Below are positions 9,656 through 20,210 of a stretch of 64,000 bases of DNA, one piece after another. The first letter of the stretch is position 1, and each line of letters begins with the position of its first letter. A program made the position numbers and the translations under genes. The stretch comes from Ahaetulla prasina (lineage: Eukaryota > Chordata > Lepidosauria > Squamata > Colubridae), in assembly GCF_028640845.1 (NCBI RefSeq), contig NC_080540.1, forward strand, positions 262,851,958 through 262,915,957, given 5' to 3'. The notes under the pieces were generated by a model. The model ran no database searches. It was not told where the DNA came from and saw only the letters and a program-made list of their open reading frames with translations.

Positions 9656-9714
9656 AAAACAACTGTAAAACAAGGCATCGCAAAGCATTGCCTAACTATT
9701 ACCCCCCAAAAACT

Positions 9715-10005
9715 AGCAGGCAAAGCACATAATATCAAGACTTGGCAATGGCTAAGAGCAGGAAAGTTGATTTAAAGGCAAGAAATTTGAAGGGGGGGGT
9801 GCTAGTTCCAATGCACAAGGCCAAGCCTTAAGAACAAATATATACAAAGCCAGAATTGAGAAAACAGCAGCGGACAGCAAGTGCTGCCTCTGCAAAGAAA
9901 CTGAAGAAACAATGGACCACTTAATCAGCGGCTGGAAGAAGATTGCACAAACTGACTGCAGACAACAACATGACAAAGTAGGAATAATTAGAATAGAATA
10001 GTGCA
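9715..10005 (+). pseudogene. R4/Rex6-like LINE C-terminal fragment
   Basis: Broken open frames encode the cysteine-rich C-terminal region of a restriction-like-endonuclease LINE of the R2/R4 group. 'TWQWLRAGKL' comes first. After frame breaks near 9775 and 9800 come 'ALRTNIYKARIEKT', 'KCCLCKETEETMDHLISG' and 'WKKIAQTDCRQQHDKV'. The CxxC...H...C-like knuckle and the (R/Q)xHDKVA block are family hallmarks. One expected cysteine (…SGC…) reads as W here. It stops before the endonuclease proper and is dead. Confidence 0.65.
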
Positions 10006-11787
10006 AGAAACACCAGTGACAAAATCACACCAATCAATTGTAAAAGGCAGCTTTACTTGGAACAGCTTGTGACAATACCTTTAACATTATCAAACAACAA
10101 CAGCTACCCATCCCAAGTTCTTGGGAAGAACTCAATAGTAAAATACCAAATCCAGCATAAACATATGGCTGGCTGTGTGGCCAAACCTAATAATAATTTA
10201 TCTTGCTATTTATTTATTAAACATCAGTAAACATTAAAAACAACAACAGTTAACTGCAAAAACAATGCAGTTGCAAGTCAGAAAAAAAGCAGGAAGACAG
10301 AGGAATATGTACAACAGGCAAAAATTTTATATTATAAGTAGTTCTTCAAAACATACTCGTGGACCTATTACTAATCTCCAATTCTACCAACATTTTAGTA
10401 ACCTGATTCTTGACTGTTTCTAGGCATTAATGCAGAACAGACCAAAAAAGGCTTTGTGAAAGCAGATAATGTAATTACTATTGTGTTATTCCTGTAATTT
10501 CAGAAAATAATCCAGAATTTTTTTTTATTTACATTTATAAACATTCTTTATTCCACAAGAGTAGGTTTAGCTCTGATAGTGCTGGTTTCCAATGGATGTA
10601 TACCATACTCTTTTTTTTAAACAAGAGTTAAAAACACATTAATAAAGCCTTCTAACAACGTTTTTTTTTGCAGAAGATATGTCTGGAAGACTTCTCAGAC
10701 AGAAAATATACTTCTTGACCCTGCATTATCCATCCAAGTTTACCTGCACTGTCAGCTAGTAAAGAACACCAGGTAGCTGCTGCTACTTCCCGCAAAGGTT
10801 TTGATAAAAGATTTTGACCTGTCTACATCCCAAAGCAATAAGATAAAAAGGATGTTGGAATTTTAAAAAAAGAAAGCTTAAAAGCTGGCGAGGAATGATC
10901 TGATTGTTTTACAGATGGTAGATTAGATGCAATGGATAGTCTTACTTGTACAGGATTGGCATGTTAAAAGCAATGAGCCATGATAGATCAGATACCTGAG
11001 ATTAAAATAAGAGGTGAATGGATGAGACAAATTCTAAAGTCTGATTTATTTAAAATGTGTTTTATTTATTTTACTTATTAAATGAAAAATACAACTGGAC
11101 TCACCTAAAAAATACATTAAAACTTTTTATGTTTTATGATTTTTAGGTGGGCATAGTTTGCTTATGTTGAATATATGAAGATGAAACCATCACTTAAAAA
11201 TGATAAGCAGCATACTTATTTCAATAGTCTAAGAAGCTTGGGTAAATACTGAATGCCTTTCATTAGAAAAGGCTTGCATTTTATTAATATCACAATCAGC
11301 TTTTAAAAAAACCATATAAAATTGCACACATATTTTTGTTTTACCTAAATATAGACATTAGGTAGATATCCTTATTATTTTTTATAATTTACTATAAACC
11401 AGAACATAAAAGTATGTATTTTTAATAATTCAAAATCTCGGCAAAAAATATGTGCTTATTTGTTTGATGGATTTGATTTCTTAAATCCCTTAAAAATTGT
11501 CATATCACATTTTTGGATAGCCATCTGGTTTGTTGAAGACTGAAAAATCTGCCTAACACCAACACAGAAATCTTGTCATAAAGAAAACAAATCTCAAAGA
11601 AATCACTGCAAATATTCACAACAAAACAGTTTCAAGTACTTTACACACGCACATGCATACACATACACATAATTGTTGCGCTTAGGTTGTCCACTCCAGG
11701 AGGGAATGGAGAACAAGGTCATTAGCTCTACCCTCTTTTGTTACATAGTGAAAATCTGATGCAGAAGTCTTAATTTGGAGTCTACCT
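10006..11787. other. No recognised feature
   Basis: AT-rich DNA with a short aca/cat-rich run near 11643-11672. I see no gene or classifiable repeat. Confidence 0.5.
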
Positions 11788-12155
11788 TATACAAGTAGTC
11801 CTTGACTTACAACAGTTCATTTAGTGACAGTTCAAAGCTACAGTGGCAGTGAAAAAAGTGACTTATGACTATTTTTCACAACTATTGCAGCAGCCTCATG
11901 GTCACCTGATCAAAATTCAGGCACTTAGCAAATGACTCATATTTATGAGGGTTGCAGCGTCCTGAGGTCACGTGATCACCTTTTGTGACTTTCTGACAAG
12001 CAAAGTCAATGGGGAAGTCAGATTCACTTAACATGTTACTAACTTACTGACTGTGGCAGGAAAGGTCACAAAATGGGGCAAAACTCACTTAACAAAAGTC
12101 TCGTTTAGCAACAGAAATTTTGGGCTCAGTTGTGGTCATAAGGGCTACTGTAGTG
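11788..12155. mobile_element. Old TIR-type DNA element (hAT-like MITE)
   Basis: The segment opens with acaagtagtccttgacttac and closes with a region around gtggtcataagggctactgt, roughly its inverse. It contains many gttaagtga/tcacttaac-type internal inverted repeats. It matches a dispersed reptile repeat that I remember starting with a 'GTAGTCCTCGACTTAC' end. It has no coding capacity, and the superfamily is my guess from the ends. Confidence 0.55.
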
Positions 12156-12528
12156 CTCAATGTTCTCTATCCCCCTTACTATTTATAATACAACTTTTGA
12201 TAAATACATTAGGAAACTAGCATTATGCAAAACAAATAATCTGCCTCCATCAACATTTTTACTTCCCAAAATGCCAAGGGGCATTTTGACAGCATTTTTT
12301 TTTGGTAGCTTTCATAGGAAGTAAAAAGGAACAGTATTGTGGAGCAGTTGAGATGGACACTTTTTTGGTAAGGTTCTGAGCAATATATGAAGAAACATCC
12401 ACCCACACAAAAATGCACGCAGATGCCCACAAAACAAAACCAGAAAATTACTTTCTGAACTGGGTATCACTTTTTGACCAAATGGAAAAGATTACAAGGC
12501 ACATACTTAATTTTATGAACTGAAAAAC
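12156..12528. other. No recognised feature
   Basis: A short minus-strand open frame (12209-12430) has no recognisable motif and I do not treat it as a gene. Confidence 0.5.
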
Positions 12529-12645
12529 AGAATAGAATAGAATAGAATAGAATAGAATAGAATAGAATAGAATAGAATAGAATAGAATAGAATAGAATTT
12601 ATTGGCCAAGTGTGATTGGACACACAAGGAATTTGTTTTGGTCTA
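12529..12645 (-). mobile_element. L3/CR1-type LINE tail with (AATAG)n
   Basis: A severely 5'-truncated copy of the family seen at 634-1183. About 70 bases of (AATAG)n (12529-12598) are followed by about 48 bases of the 3' UTR (attggccaagtgtgattgg). Only the extreme 3' end was inserted. Confidence 0.85.
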
Positions 12646-12949
12646 AAAAGAAAGAAACATATAGATATTTCTAAAGATAATTTGCAATGCAAAATACTTG
12701 GGCTGAGTTGCCTCTCATTCCTCCAGAATCCACCCCCTTTTGCCTGGGAATCTATCTCCTAATTACATGTCATCACAAATTCAGTCTGGTGTTTTCTGTC
12801 TTTTTGGTTCTAAGACACAGATTGGAAGCCATGGCTCATGAATCTCCTCAGAGTCTTTTTTCAAGTTCCTGAAATCAACCAAATTCATGTCAATGTAAAG
12901 CATCTATATAGTTTATTATTTTTAATGACTATAGCACTGAAGATATATC
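12646..12949. other. No recognised feature
   Basis: No gene or repeat recognised between the LINE tail and the SINE. Confidence 0.45.
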
Positions 12950-13182
12950 AGGACAGGAGCTGTGGTGGCGCAGTGGTTAGAATGCAGTACTGCAGGCTAC
13001 TTCTGCTGACTGCCAGCTGCCAGCAGTTTGATTCTCACTGGCTCAAGGTTGACTCAGCCTTCCATACTTCTGAGATTGGTAAAATGAGGACTCAGATTGT
13101 TGGTGCTGACTCTGTAAACCACTTAGAGAGGACTATAAAGCACTGTGAAGCTGTATATGTCTAAGTGCTATTACTATAAGAA
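12950..13182 (+). mobile_element. tRNA-derived SINE
   Basis: The head has a Pol III A box (gtggcgcagtgg, 12963-12974) and a degraded B box (cagtttgattctc, 13024-13036) with tRNA-like spacing. A conserved body (ggttgactcagccttccatac, 13048-13068) and a 3' part (gtaaaccacttagagagg...gtatatgtctaagtgctatt) follow. Related antisense copies are at 40505-40750 and, more distantly, 54490-54717. SINEs of this kind depend on a LINE enzyme; the 3' end resembles an L2-like tail, but I cannot fix the partner. Confidence 0.75.
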
Positions 13183-14819
13183 TGCAGAGCATCTGCTAAT
13201 ATACTTCTGTGATTATCCATCCACCCCCTCCCCCCATACAAAAGGCCATTCAAGCAAATGAACAACATGGAAAAAATAAAATTGCTAAGCCTTGCCCTAA
13301 AGATATACGTATTTCTGCAAAAAGGTCATGCAGATAAAATGTGATGCGATGTGGAGAAAGAAAATAATCCGAAACCTAATTTGCAGTGGATAGTTACCAT
13401 TGATTTGGTGATCTTTGTGTCTGAGGAAATGTGTTTAGACCACTATCATTTATGTAATTCATTCTTATGAAATGGAATTTCATTCGTAACATACTTGATT
13501 CCATTAGCTAATTCTGCCTTCTCCTTTTTTTGAAGAAAAATCCTGAGATCTTACGTTGTCTCACAAGCCTTTGCCTAAATCTTAATGAGAATATACTGTA
13601 TATTCTTAACACAATAAGTACATATGGAAGCAGAAGTATTCAATTTACACATATTAAATAGTTCTACATGTTGTGTTTCAGTGCATGAGGTGCTCCAGAA
13701 GATGTTCTCGGACATCTTATCCAGGTCTTATGCAAAAGTATTTTTCCTGCTTCTCCAATCCAAGTTCAGAAAAACTTACCTCAGAAACTGATAATCTTGG
13801 TTTTCTGGTACAAATAAATGAAGGACAAGAAATGCTTAAGATCTTCTTGGACATGTGGTTTAATTACAAGTTTGTTGATAACAGAGCAGGGCCTTTTTGA
13901 AACAGTATAATTACAATTAATTATTGTAATCAATTCATTATAGAGCACCAAGATGGGCAAATAATTTTACGGGCAAATAATAGTGCCTTGCCTGTATTCT
14001 AAGGTGCTCTATAATCTGAATCAGACTGAGCACAGCAAGAGATAGAATGTAACAAAAGATGGAAGGATATTTCTGTGGCAAACACATGTAATATGCTTCT
14101 CACTTTGTAAAAATTGCAAATCAAATATTGCAAACTTAATTCACGCACATGAGGCTTCTTTCAAGCTTCTTCTTTCATTATGAAGCTTTGAATCACATGT
14201 AATTATATTATCAAAAGGGACAGCTGGAAAACTTAGCAGTATCTGGTGGAATTTTGTATCACATTTTAATAAAAGTAAATTACTTCTTTCTTAGTGAAGC
14301 ATTTTGCAAAGCTGTATTTGCTGCTGGTTTTACCATCTCAACTTTTCTTGTTGATAGGTTCATTAGATAGCTGCAACATGTTTTGGCATTTTCTTTCTCT
14401 CCCCTCCCTTTCTGCTTCTTTTTTTTTTTAACACTGAATCGATTACTGCCCTGTTTTCCCCCCCAAAATATATGTAGAAACAAGTATAGCAGTACAGAAC
14501 GAATTTATTCTTAAAAGCTGCTACATGCTCACACTGGGACATAGCATTTAAAAAGTTTAAATTCATTTGCCGCTTAACATAGCCTGCCCATATAGCCAAT
14601 CTTTTACACAGTTTGTGGAAATGTCTGTTTTTAAAATCTAGTTTTCTCTGGGTAATTATATACAGTCATCGTTTTCTTTTAAAAAAAAACAGTCCTACCT
14701 GCCCTTGCCTTATTTTTATAAAGGTAGAGAAAAGTTTCACTCTTGCTGATGCAGGTTACACTATTGACATCCTCCAGACTTGTTTCAATTGTTGCATTTA
14801 AGCCTGTGTATAGATGTAG
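13183..14819. other. No recognised feature
   Basis: Unremarkable AT-rich DNA. A short open frame (13673-13900) follows a splice-acceptor-like tgtgtttcag but cannot be assigned to a gene (see rejected items). Confidence 0.45.
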
Positions 14820-15571
14820 TCCTAGAGGAGATCAACCCTGACTGTTCTTTAGAAGGCCAGATCCTAAAAATGAAACTCAAATACATTGGCCACCTAAGAA
14901 GGAAGGACTCACTGGAGAAGAGCCTAATGCTGGGAACAATTAAGGGCAAAAGAAGAAAGGGACAACAGAGAATGGATGGAGTCATTGAAGCCATTACGGG
15001 ACCGCCTACTGTTACCCCATGCCTCCCACCGACCCGTACACTTACACAGAGAGGGACTTCTCAGGGTGCCGTCCGCCAAGCAATGCCGGCTGGCGGCCCC
15101 CAGGGGAAGATCCTTCTCTGTGGGGGCTCCTACCCTCTGGAACGAACTTCCCCCTGGTTTGCGCTAAATACCTGATCTTCGGACCTTTCGCCGCGAGTTG
15201 AAAACGTATTTATTTACTCGCGCGGGGCTGGCTTAAGTTTTTGTTAAATTTTTAAATTTTAAATTTCTAGATGAATTTTAATGGGTTTTTTAGATTTTAA
15301 ATGTTTTTAAATTTTCGGCCAATTGTATAATAAGTTTTTTAATTTTGTTTTAATTGTATATTGTCTGTGTTCTTATTCTGGCTGTAAACTGCCCTGAGTC
15401 CTTCGGGAGAAGGGCGGTATAGAAATCTAATAAATAATAATAATAATAATAAGCAGTCGGTGTGAATTTAAAGGGACTCCAGAGAATGGTAGAGGACAGC
15501 AAGGCCTGGAGGAACGTTGTCCATGGGGTCACGATGGGTCAGACATGACTTCGCAACTAACAACAACAACA
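14820..15571 (+). mobile_element. Bov-B LINE 3' end, split by an L2 LINE
   Basis: Two blocks, about 14820-14993 and 15452-15571, join to form the 3' end of a Bov-B (RTE clade) LINE. The first has the eroded C-terminus (…LKYIGHLRRKDSLEKSLMLG then GKRRKGQQRMDGV). The second has the hallmark gtcacgatgggtcagacatgac and an (AAC)n tail at about 15557-15571. Bov-B is abundant in squamates and ruminants. The short bases aagc recur at both joins, showing that the L2 copy inserted here later. Confidence 0.85.
14994..15452 (+). mobile_element. L2-clade LINE 3' end inside Bov-B
   Basis: A 5'-truncated copy of the same L2 family as the near-full-length element at 26046-29362. It encodes the last roughly 80 residues (HRPVHLHREGLLRVPSAKQ, SVGAPTLWNELPPGLR) with a frame break near 15167. 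It ends with the shared 3' hairpin (15389-15417) and a short taataa tail. Confidence 0.9.
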
Positions 15572-15993
15572 AAGATGTATGTATGTGCTTGAAAGAAACA
15601 TAATGCATTCAATAATAAAGGAGTTTAAGGATCTCATTCTACAGTTGTGAAATTCTTCTAGTAGGTTTAACTGTAAAAAATATGTCTTATCATCTATATT
15701 CATCCATCCATCCATCCATCCATCTATCATCTATCTATCTACCTTCATAATTATTTGTACTTTAAATTTATGTAGAAATTAATGACCATTGAAGCGTCAA
15801 AAGAATGTTTTATCTGATAAACTTGACAACTTTCCAATTTCCAAGTTTTCAATTATCAAAACCAGTACCGTTTATGGCTCGACTACTCTGTTTTTACAGT
15901 TGTAGCCACTCTGTGAAACATGTATACACTTTAGGTGTAACAATTAGAGAGGTTTGAAGAGAATGGAGTGAAGAACAATAGTGCAATAATAAT
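15572..15993. other. No gene; (CATC)n/(CTAT)n microsatellite
   Basis: A tetranucleotide array (ccatccatccatc then tatctatc) lies at about 15701-15741. The rest is unrecognised AT-rich sequence. Confidence 0.6.
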
Positions 15994-16992
15994 AATGTAC
16001 GCTGATGATACGCAGCTGTACTTTTCCACTCCAGGCCACCCCAACGAAGCTATTGAAGTACTGTCCCAGTGTCTGGAAGCCGTACGGGTCCAGATGGGGA
16101 GAAACAGGCTCAAGCTCAATCCCTCCAAGATGGAGTGGCTGTGGATGCCGGCACCCCGGTACAGTCAGCTGCAGCCGCGGCTGACTGTTGGGGGCGAGTC
16201 ACTGGCCCTGATGGAAAGGTGCGCAACTTGGGCGTTCTCCTGGATGGGCGGCTGTCTTTTGAAGATCACCTGATGGCCGTCTCCAGGAGAGCTTTTTATC
16301 AGTTGCGCCCCTTCCTTGACCGGGATGCCCTATGCATGGTCACTCATGCTCTTGTTACCTCTCGCTTGGATTACTGCAATGCTCTCTACATGGGGCTCCC
16401 CTTGAAGAGCACCTGGAGGCTCCAGTTGGTCCAGAATGCAGCTGCGCGGGTGATAGAGGGAGCCGCTCGTGGCTCCCATGTGTCACCACTCCTGCGCAGG
16501 CTGCACTGGCTATCTGTGGTCTTTCGGGTACACTTCAAGGTGTTGGTTACTACCTTTAAAGCTCTCCATGGCGTAGGGCCAGGTTATTTACGGGACCACC
16601 TACTGCCACTGATTGCCTCCCACCGACCCGTGCGTTCTCACAGAGAGAGACTCCTTAGGGTGCCGTCTGCCAAGCAATGTCGGCTGGCGACCCCCAGGGG
16701 AAGGCCCTTCTCTGTGGGGGCTCCCACCCTCTGGAATGAACTTCCCCCAGGACTCCGCCAACTTCCTGACCTTGGAACCTTTCACCGCGAGCTGAAGACA
16801 TATCTATTTATTCGCGCAGGACTAGCGTAGGATTTTAGTTTTTAATTGGGTTTTTACTGTTTTAATTATATTTTAATTTGGGCCAATTTAATAAGTTTTT
16901 TAAATATTATTTTATCTTGTATTTATTCTTGTTCTGTTTTATCTGGCTGTAAACCGCCCTGAGTCCTTCGGGAGAAGGGCGGTATAAAAATA

Positions 16993-17056
<64 letters not shown>
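15994..17056 (+). mobile_element. L2-clade LINE, 5'-truncated, with (AAAT)n tail
   Basis: The copy begins just before the reverse-transcriptase active site (YADDTQLYFS near 16000) and runs to the 3' hairpin (16954-16982) and a 75-base (AAAT)n tail. The protein continues in a second frame from about 16214 (GKVRNLGVLLDGRLS) through CNALYMGLPLK and LHWLSVVFRVHFKVL to the C-terminus (SVGAPTLWNELPPGLRQL), ending at 16828. One frameshift makes it inactive. It is very similar to the elements at 26046-29362 and 43380-44235, suggesting a recently active family. Confidence 0.92.
16982..17056. repeat. (AAAT)n tail microsatellite
   Basis: About 17 tetranucleotide units form the 3' tail of the L2 copy. 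Long tails of this sort are made during reverse transcription and then expand as microsatellites. Confidence 0.9.
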
Positions 17057-17079
17057 ATTAATGAAGCTCCCGAGTCATT

Positions 17080-17682
17080 CATTCTTTGTCAGCTGCTGTT
17101 TGGATTATTACAATGCTCTCTACATAGAGCTGCCCTTGAAGACCACCCAGAAACTTAAAGTAGTCTAGAACATAGCAGTGCATGCCCATGTAATACCTTT
17201 GTTGGGTGAGCTGCATTGGCTTTAAGTTTCTTTCCAGGCACAATTCAAGTGCTGGTCATTACCTTTAAAGCCAGATTATCTACAAGACTGCCTTTCCCTA
17301 AGGACATCACCCTGTCCTACCAGGTTAGATAGGGTGAGCGTGCTCCTAATCCCTTCCCTTATTTGTTGCCACCTTTTGTGAGCTAGGAAGAGTAATTTTA
17401 CTGTGGCAGCCCCTGCCCTATGGAAACCTTTTCCATCTGAAGTTTGGCAGGCCTCTATTTTCTTTGCTTTTCTGAAAAGCATAGGAGATCTGGCTCCCCC
17501 CCACCAAGTGTCGGAATAAGATTGCATATCTGATGCTTGACTTGGCACCAGTTTTTTGTTTTTAGTGTGTTTGGTTTTAATAGTTTTAATATGTTTTTTA
17601 AGTTCTTTAATTTTTGATAGACCCACACAGAGTTTGCTATAAGAGGGGTAGTTATATAAATGTTTTAAATAAATAAATGTTT
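17080..17682 (+). mobile_element. Eroded older L2-clade LINE 3' end
   Basis: This parallels the neighbouring L2 copy but with many substitutions and indels. It retains tggattattacaatgctctctac, then tgagctgcattggctttaag, and ends in a taaataaataaa tail at about 17663-17680. No usable frame remains. It is clearly older than the copy immediately upstream. Confidence 0.75.
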
Positions 17683-19944
17683 TTTTTTTTTAAAAAATCT
17701 CTCCCTCTCCCTCTCCCATCCATCCATCCATCCATCCATCCATCCATCCATCTCCATACTTTTTGTAGTCTGATTTATGTATATGGATGTTGCTGGATAT
17801 TCTATAGCTACTGGTGTTTTCTAAACTATGTTGTTTAGAAGAAAAGATGGAATATAAATGCAACTATTTATTACGACTGTAGTTGTTATTTACTTTGACA
17901 TTTATCTCCCTCCATTAGAATTTCATTTTTCATTCTTATTAAGACTCCTCCTTTACTTTTTTCTTATACTTCATGTATCCTTAAATTTACTGCTTCTATC
18001 AAGGGAAAATAATCTGTTTACCTGGTACATTTGCTAGCTTTTTGTTGTTGTTGTTTTCTACATATAGGCGGCCTTTGGCTCCAAGTCCTGTATTGTCCTA
18101 GTCAGAAGACCAGTCCAACCAGCTTGGTGTATATGTATGCATTCAGTAGTTAATGGCTCTGGCAAATGGACTGGGGACTCTCCTCCCCATGCAGCAAAAT
18201 AAAGTGAAGGCTCCAGAGGAGTAAGAAGTACAGTATACTTTGATCTCTTCTTCAGGCAATATGATGGGCTTATGCTGTGGGAGGCAAATACTGTAATAGA
18301 AGAAATTGGTGGTTTTGCCTAAGTGGTTTGCAGAGCGGATCTCTGGTTCTGTGGCAGAAAAGGTGGCTGATTTCCCTGAGATGTCTGGGAGGAGGCAGCG
18401 TTCCTTCTTTGTTCCTACTTTAAAACAAACTTTGGTTACATTTTACTTTTGATTTAACAACTATCAACTTGAGGCTAAAAAGCCTGTCAAGGAGGCAGAG
18501 AAGCCAGATTGGAGGAGGAGGCGGTGAGAGTTTTGGAGTGGGGAAAGCAGGAGGGTGTGTGTGTATGTGTTTGCCATTAAAACTTATAGCTAGGCAAGCA
18601 CATAAGAATGTTGATGGTGTGGTAATTAAACTAAGGGTTTTCCCCCCCCCCCCTTTTCTTTTCTCAGTTCTACCTCTTAGTGCCAGTTTCACTGCTTTAC
18701 ACTTGGAACTGTTTTTAGTTCCCTTACCCAGAAATCGGAGACTGTAGAGACTTAAACCAAAAAACAAAATCCAAACTCCACGTTAGGGGGCAGCTTTTTA
18801 ATGCCACAGTGAGATATTTTAGGGTGTACTGCTGAAATAATATCAGTACTTGGATGGCTAAAGCATGTGGCCTTTGGCCTCATTTCTGGAAGACATGTTG
18901 GTATCCTAATGAGTGGTAGAAGCTGCCATGTCATATCGTGGGGAGAAGGAAATGTTCCTTGCAGGAGCACTTTGTGAAACTGCAGCAAGCAGTTCAATTG
19001 TATTCTCTAATATTAGATATGCAGATGTCACTTAAAGATTTTTGGCAGACAATTCTTTACCAAAAGTAACAGGTTCTCCCACAAGTCCCTATAAAGAGAG
19101 TTTAATTTTTAACATGCATTCAAATCCAGTTTGTTTGGATGATAAAATAACTGGAATAACTGAAGGAACAATAGGGGTGCCCTTATATTTTAAAATGTCA
19201 ACTTTAAGCTACAAAACCCATGTGTTCATGTGACTATACAAACTTTTTTACATTGCCTTAGATCTGGGTGATTTCTGCTCTTTCTGTTGGGAGAACTTGG
19301 GACGGGCTCTCCCATCTCTTCCCATCCTCAATAGATGGAAATAAAATGAAAATGTGGACCTTCTGCAAACAAAGCACATCCTTCATCTTGAACCATGGCA
19401 CAGATCACCAATTTTACATCAAGTAAAATATAAGTGATAGTTCACTCAGTTACTTTAGTGCACATGTGAAGAACTGTTGTCCGCAAAAGGCAACACTGAC
19501 AGCTGAGAAAAGTGTTGCCAGAATTTCAGAAACGGATTTGAAATATTGGAAAGACAAAGTGGAAAGCAAGTCTAAGAAAAGGGAAACATGAACTATTGCT
19601 TTCATTCTGGCATTTATATGGCTAGTTTATTTATTCTACTGTTTTCATTTTTGTGGTTTCTGAGTTGCTACTAGCTTAAGAAAGAGGTATGGATGGTCCA
19701 TGTAGTTTGAAAATCACTTTGTACAGGTTTTTAAATCATAAAAGAAAGGTATATGAATAAATGAAGGCATTCCATTAATATTTCTTCAGGCAAAAAGAAT
19801 ACAAAGCAGAGCTAAATCCATGGACTCGTTTTAGGCTTTGAGTTCTCCCTTGATCAAATGTTAAGTGAGCACATCTTCATTTGATGTATGTCCTAATTTT
19901 GAAGTTATTTGTGGAATTTATGGGTTCTGTATAGGGCCAGGATG
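17683..19944. other. No gene; (CATC)n microsatellite
   Basis: A (catc)n array lies at about 17715-17751 and a polyC/T run near 18640-18655. Short open frames are present but none has a recognisable domain. Confidence 0.5.
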
Positions 19945-20210
19945 GTATTAAAAATTATGAAGGGGCCTTGGAGGCCATCTGGTCCAACCTCTACTCAATG
20001 CAGAAATCATTCTTGGCAGATGGTCCTCCAGCCGCTGCTTCAATACCTCCTGCAAGCAAGAGCCCACCACCTCCTGAGACAGTCTGTCCATTGTTGAACA
20101 GTTGCTACCATTATGAATTTTTGTCAAAATGTTTTTAGCTAAAGGCTGCTTTAGTGGCATTTCCACCTATCCCTGCCAGTCTTGCCCCTTGAAGCAACAA
20201 AAAAATCAGT
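19945..20210 (-). mobile_element. Ancient CR1 LINE 3' end
   Basis: The antisense strand shows a degraded CR1 3' region. The plus strand reads ggggccttggaggccatctggtccaacct, then a cagatggtcctccagcc block, then tttccacctatccctgccag. This matches the order of the CR1 3' UTR. There are many changes relative to the CR1 copies at the start of the window, so it belongs to an older subfamily. Confidence 0.75.

Noticed and set aside
9255..9738. Several overlapping Ser/Leu-rich frames
   Set aside because: Antisense translation of a (GA)n purine tract.
634..12598. (AATAG)n arrays and other microsatellites as CRISPR-like repeats
   Set aside because: Units are 3-5 bp without spacers; these are simple microsatellites and LINE tails.
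13673..13900. Possible host exon after a splice-acceptor-like tgtgtttcag
   Set aside because: The reading frame right after the site (VHEVLQKMFSDILSRSYAK-like) looks protein-like, but I cannot assign it to any gene and no convincing donor or neighbouring exon is visible.
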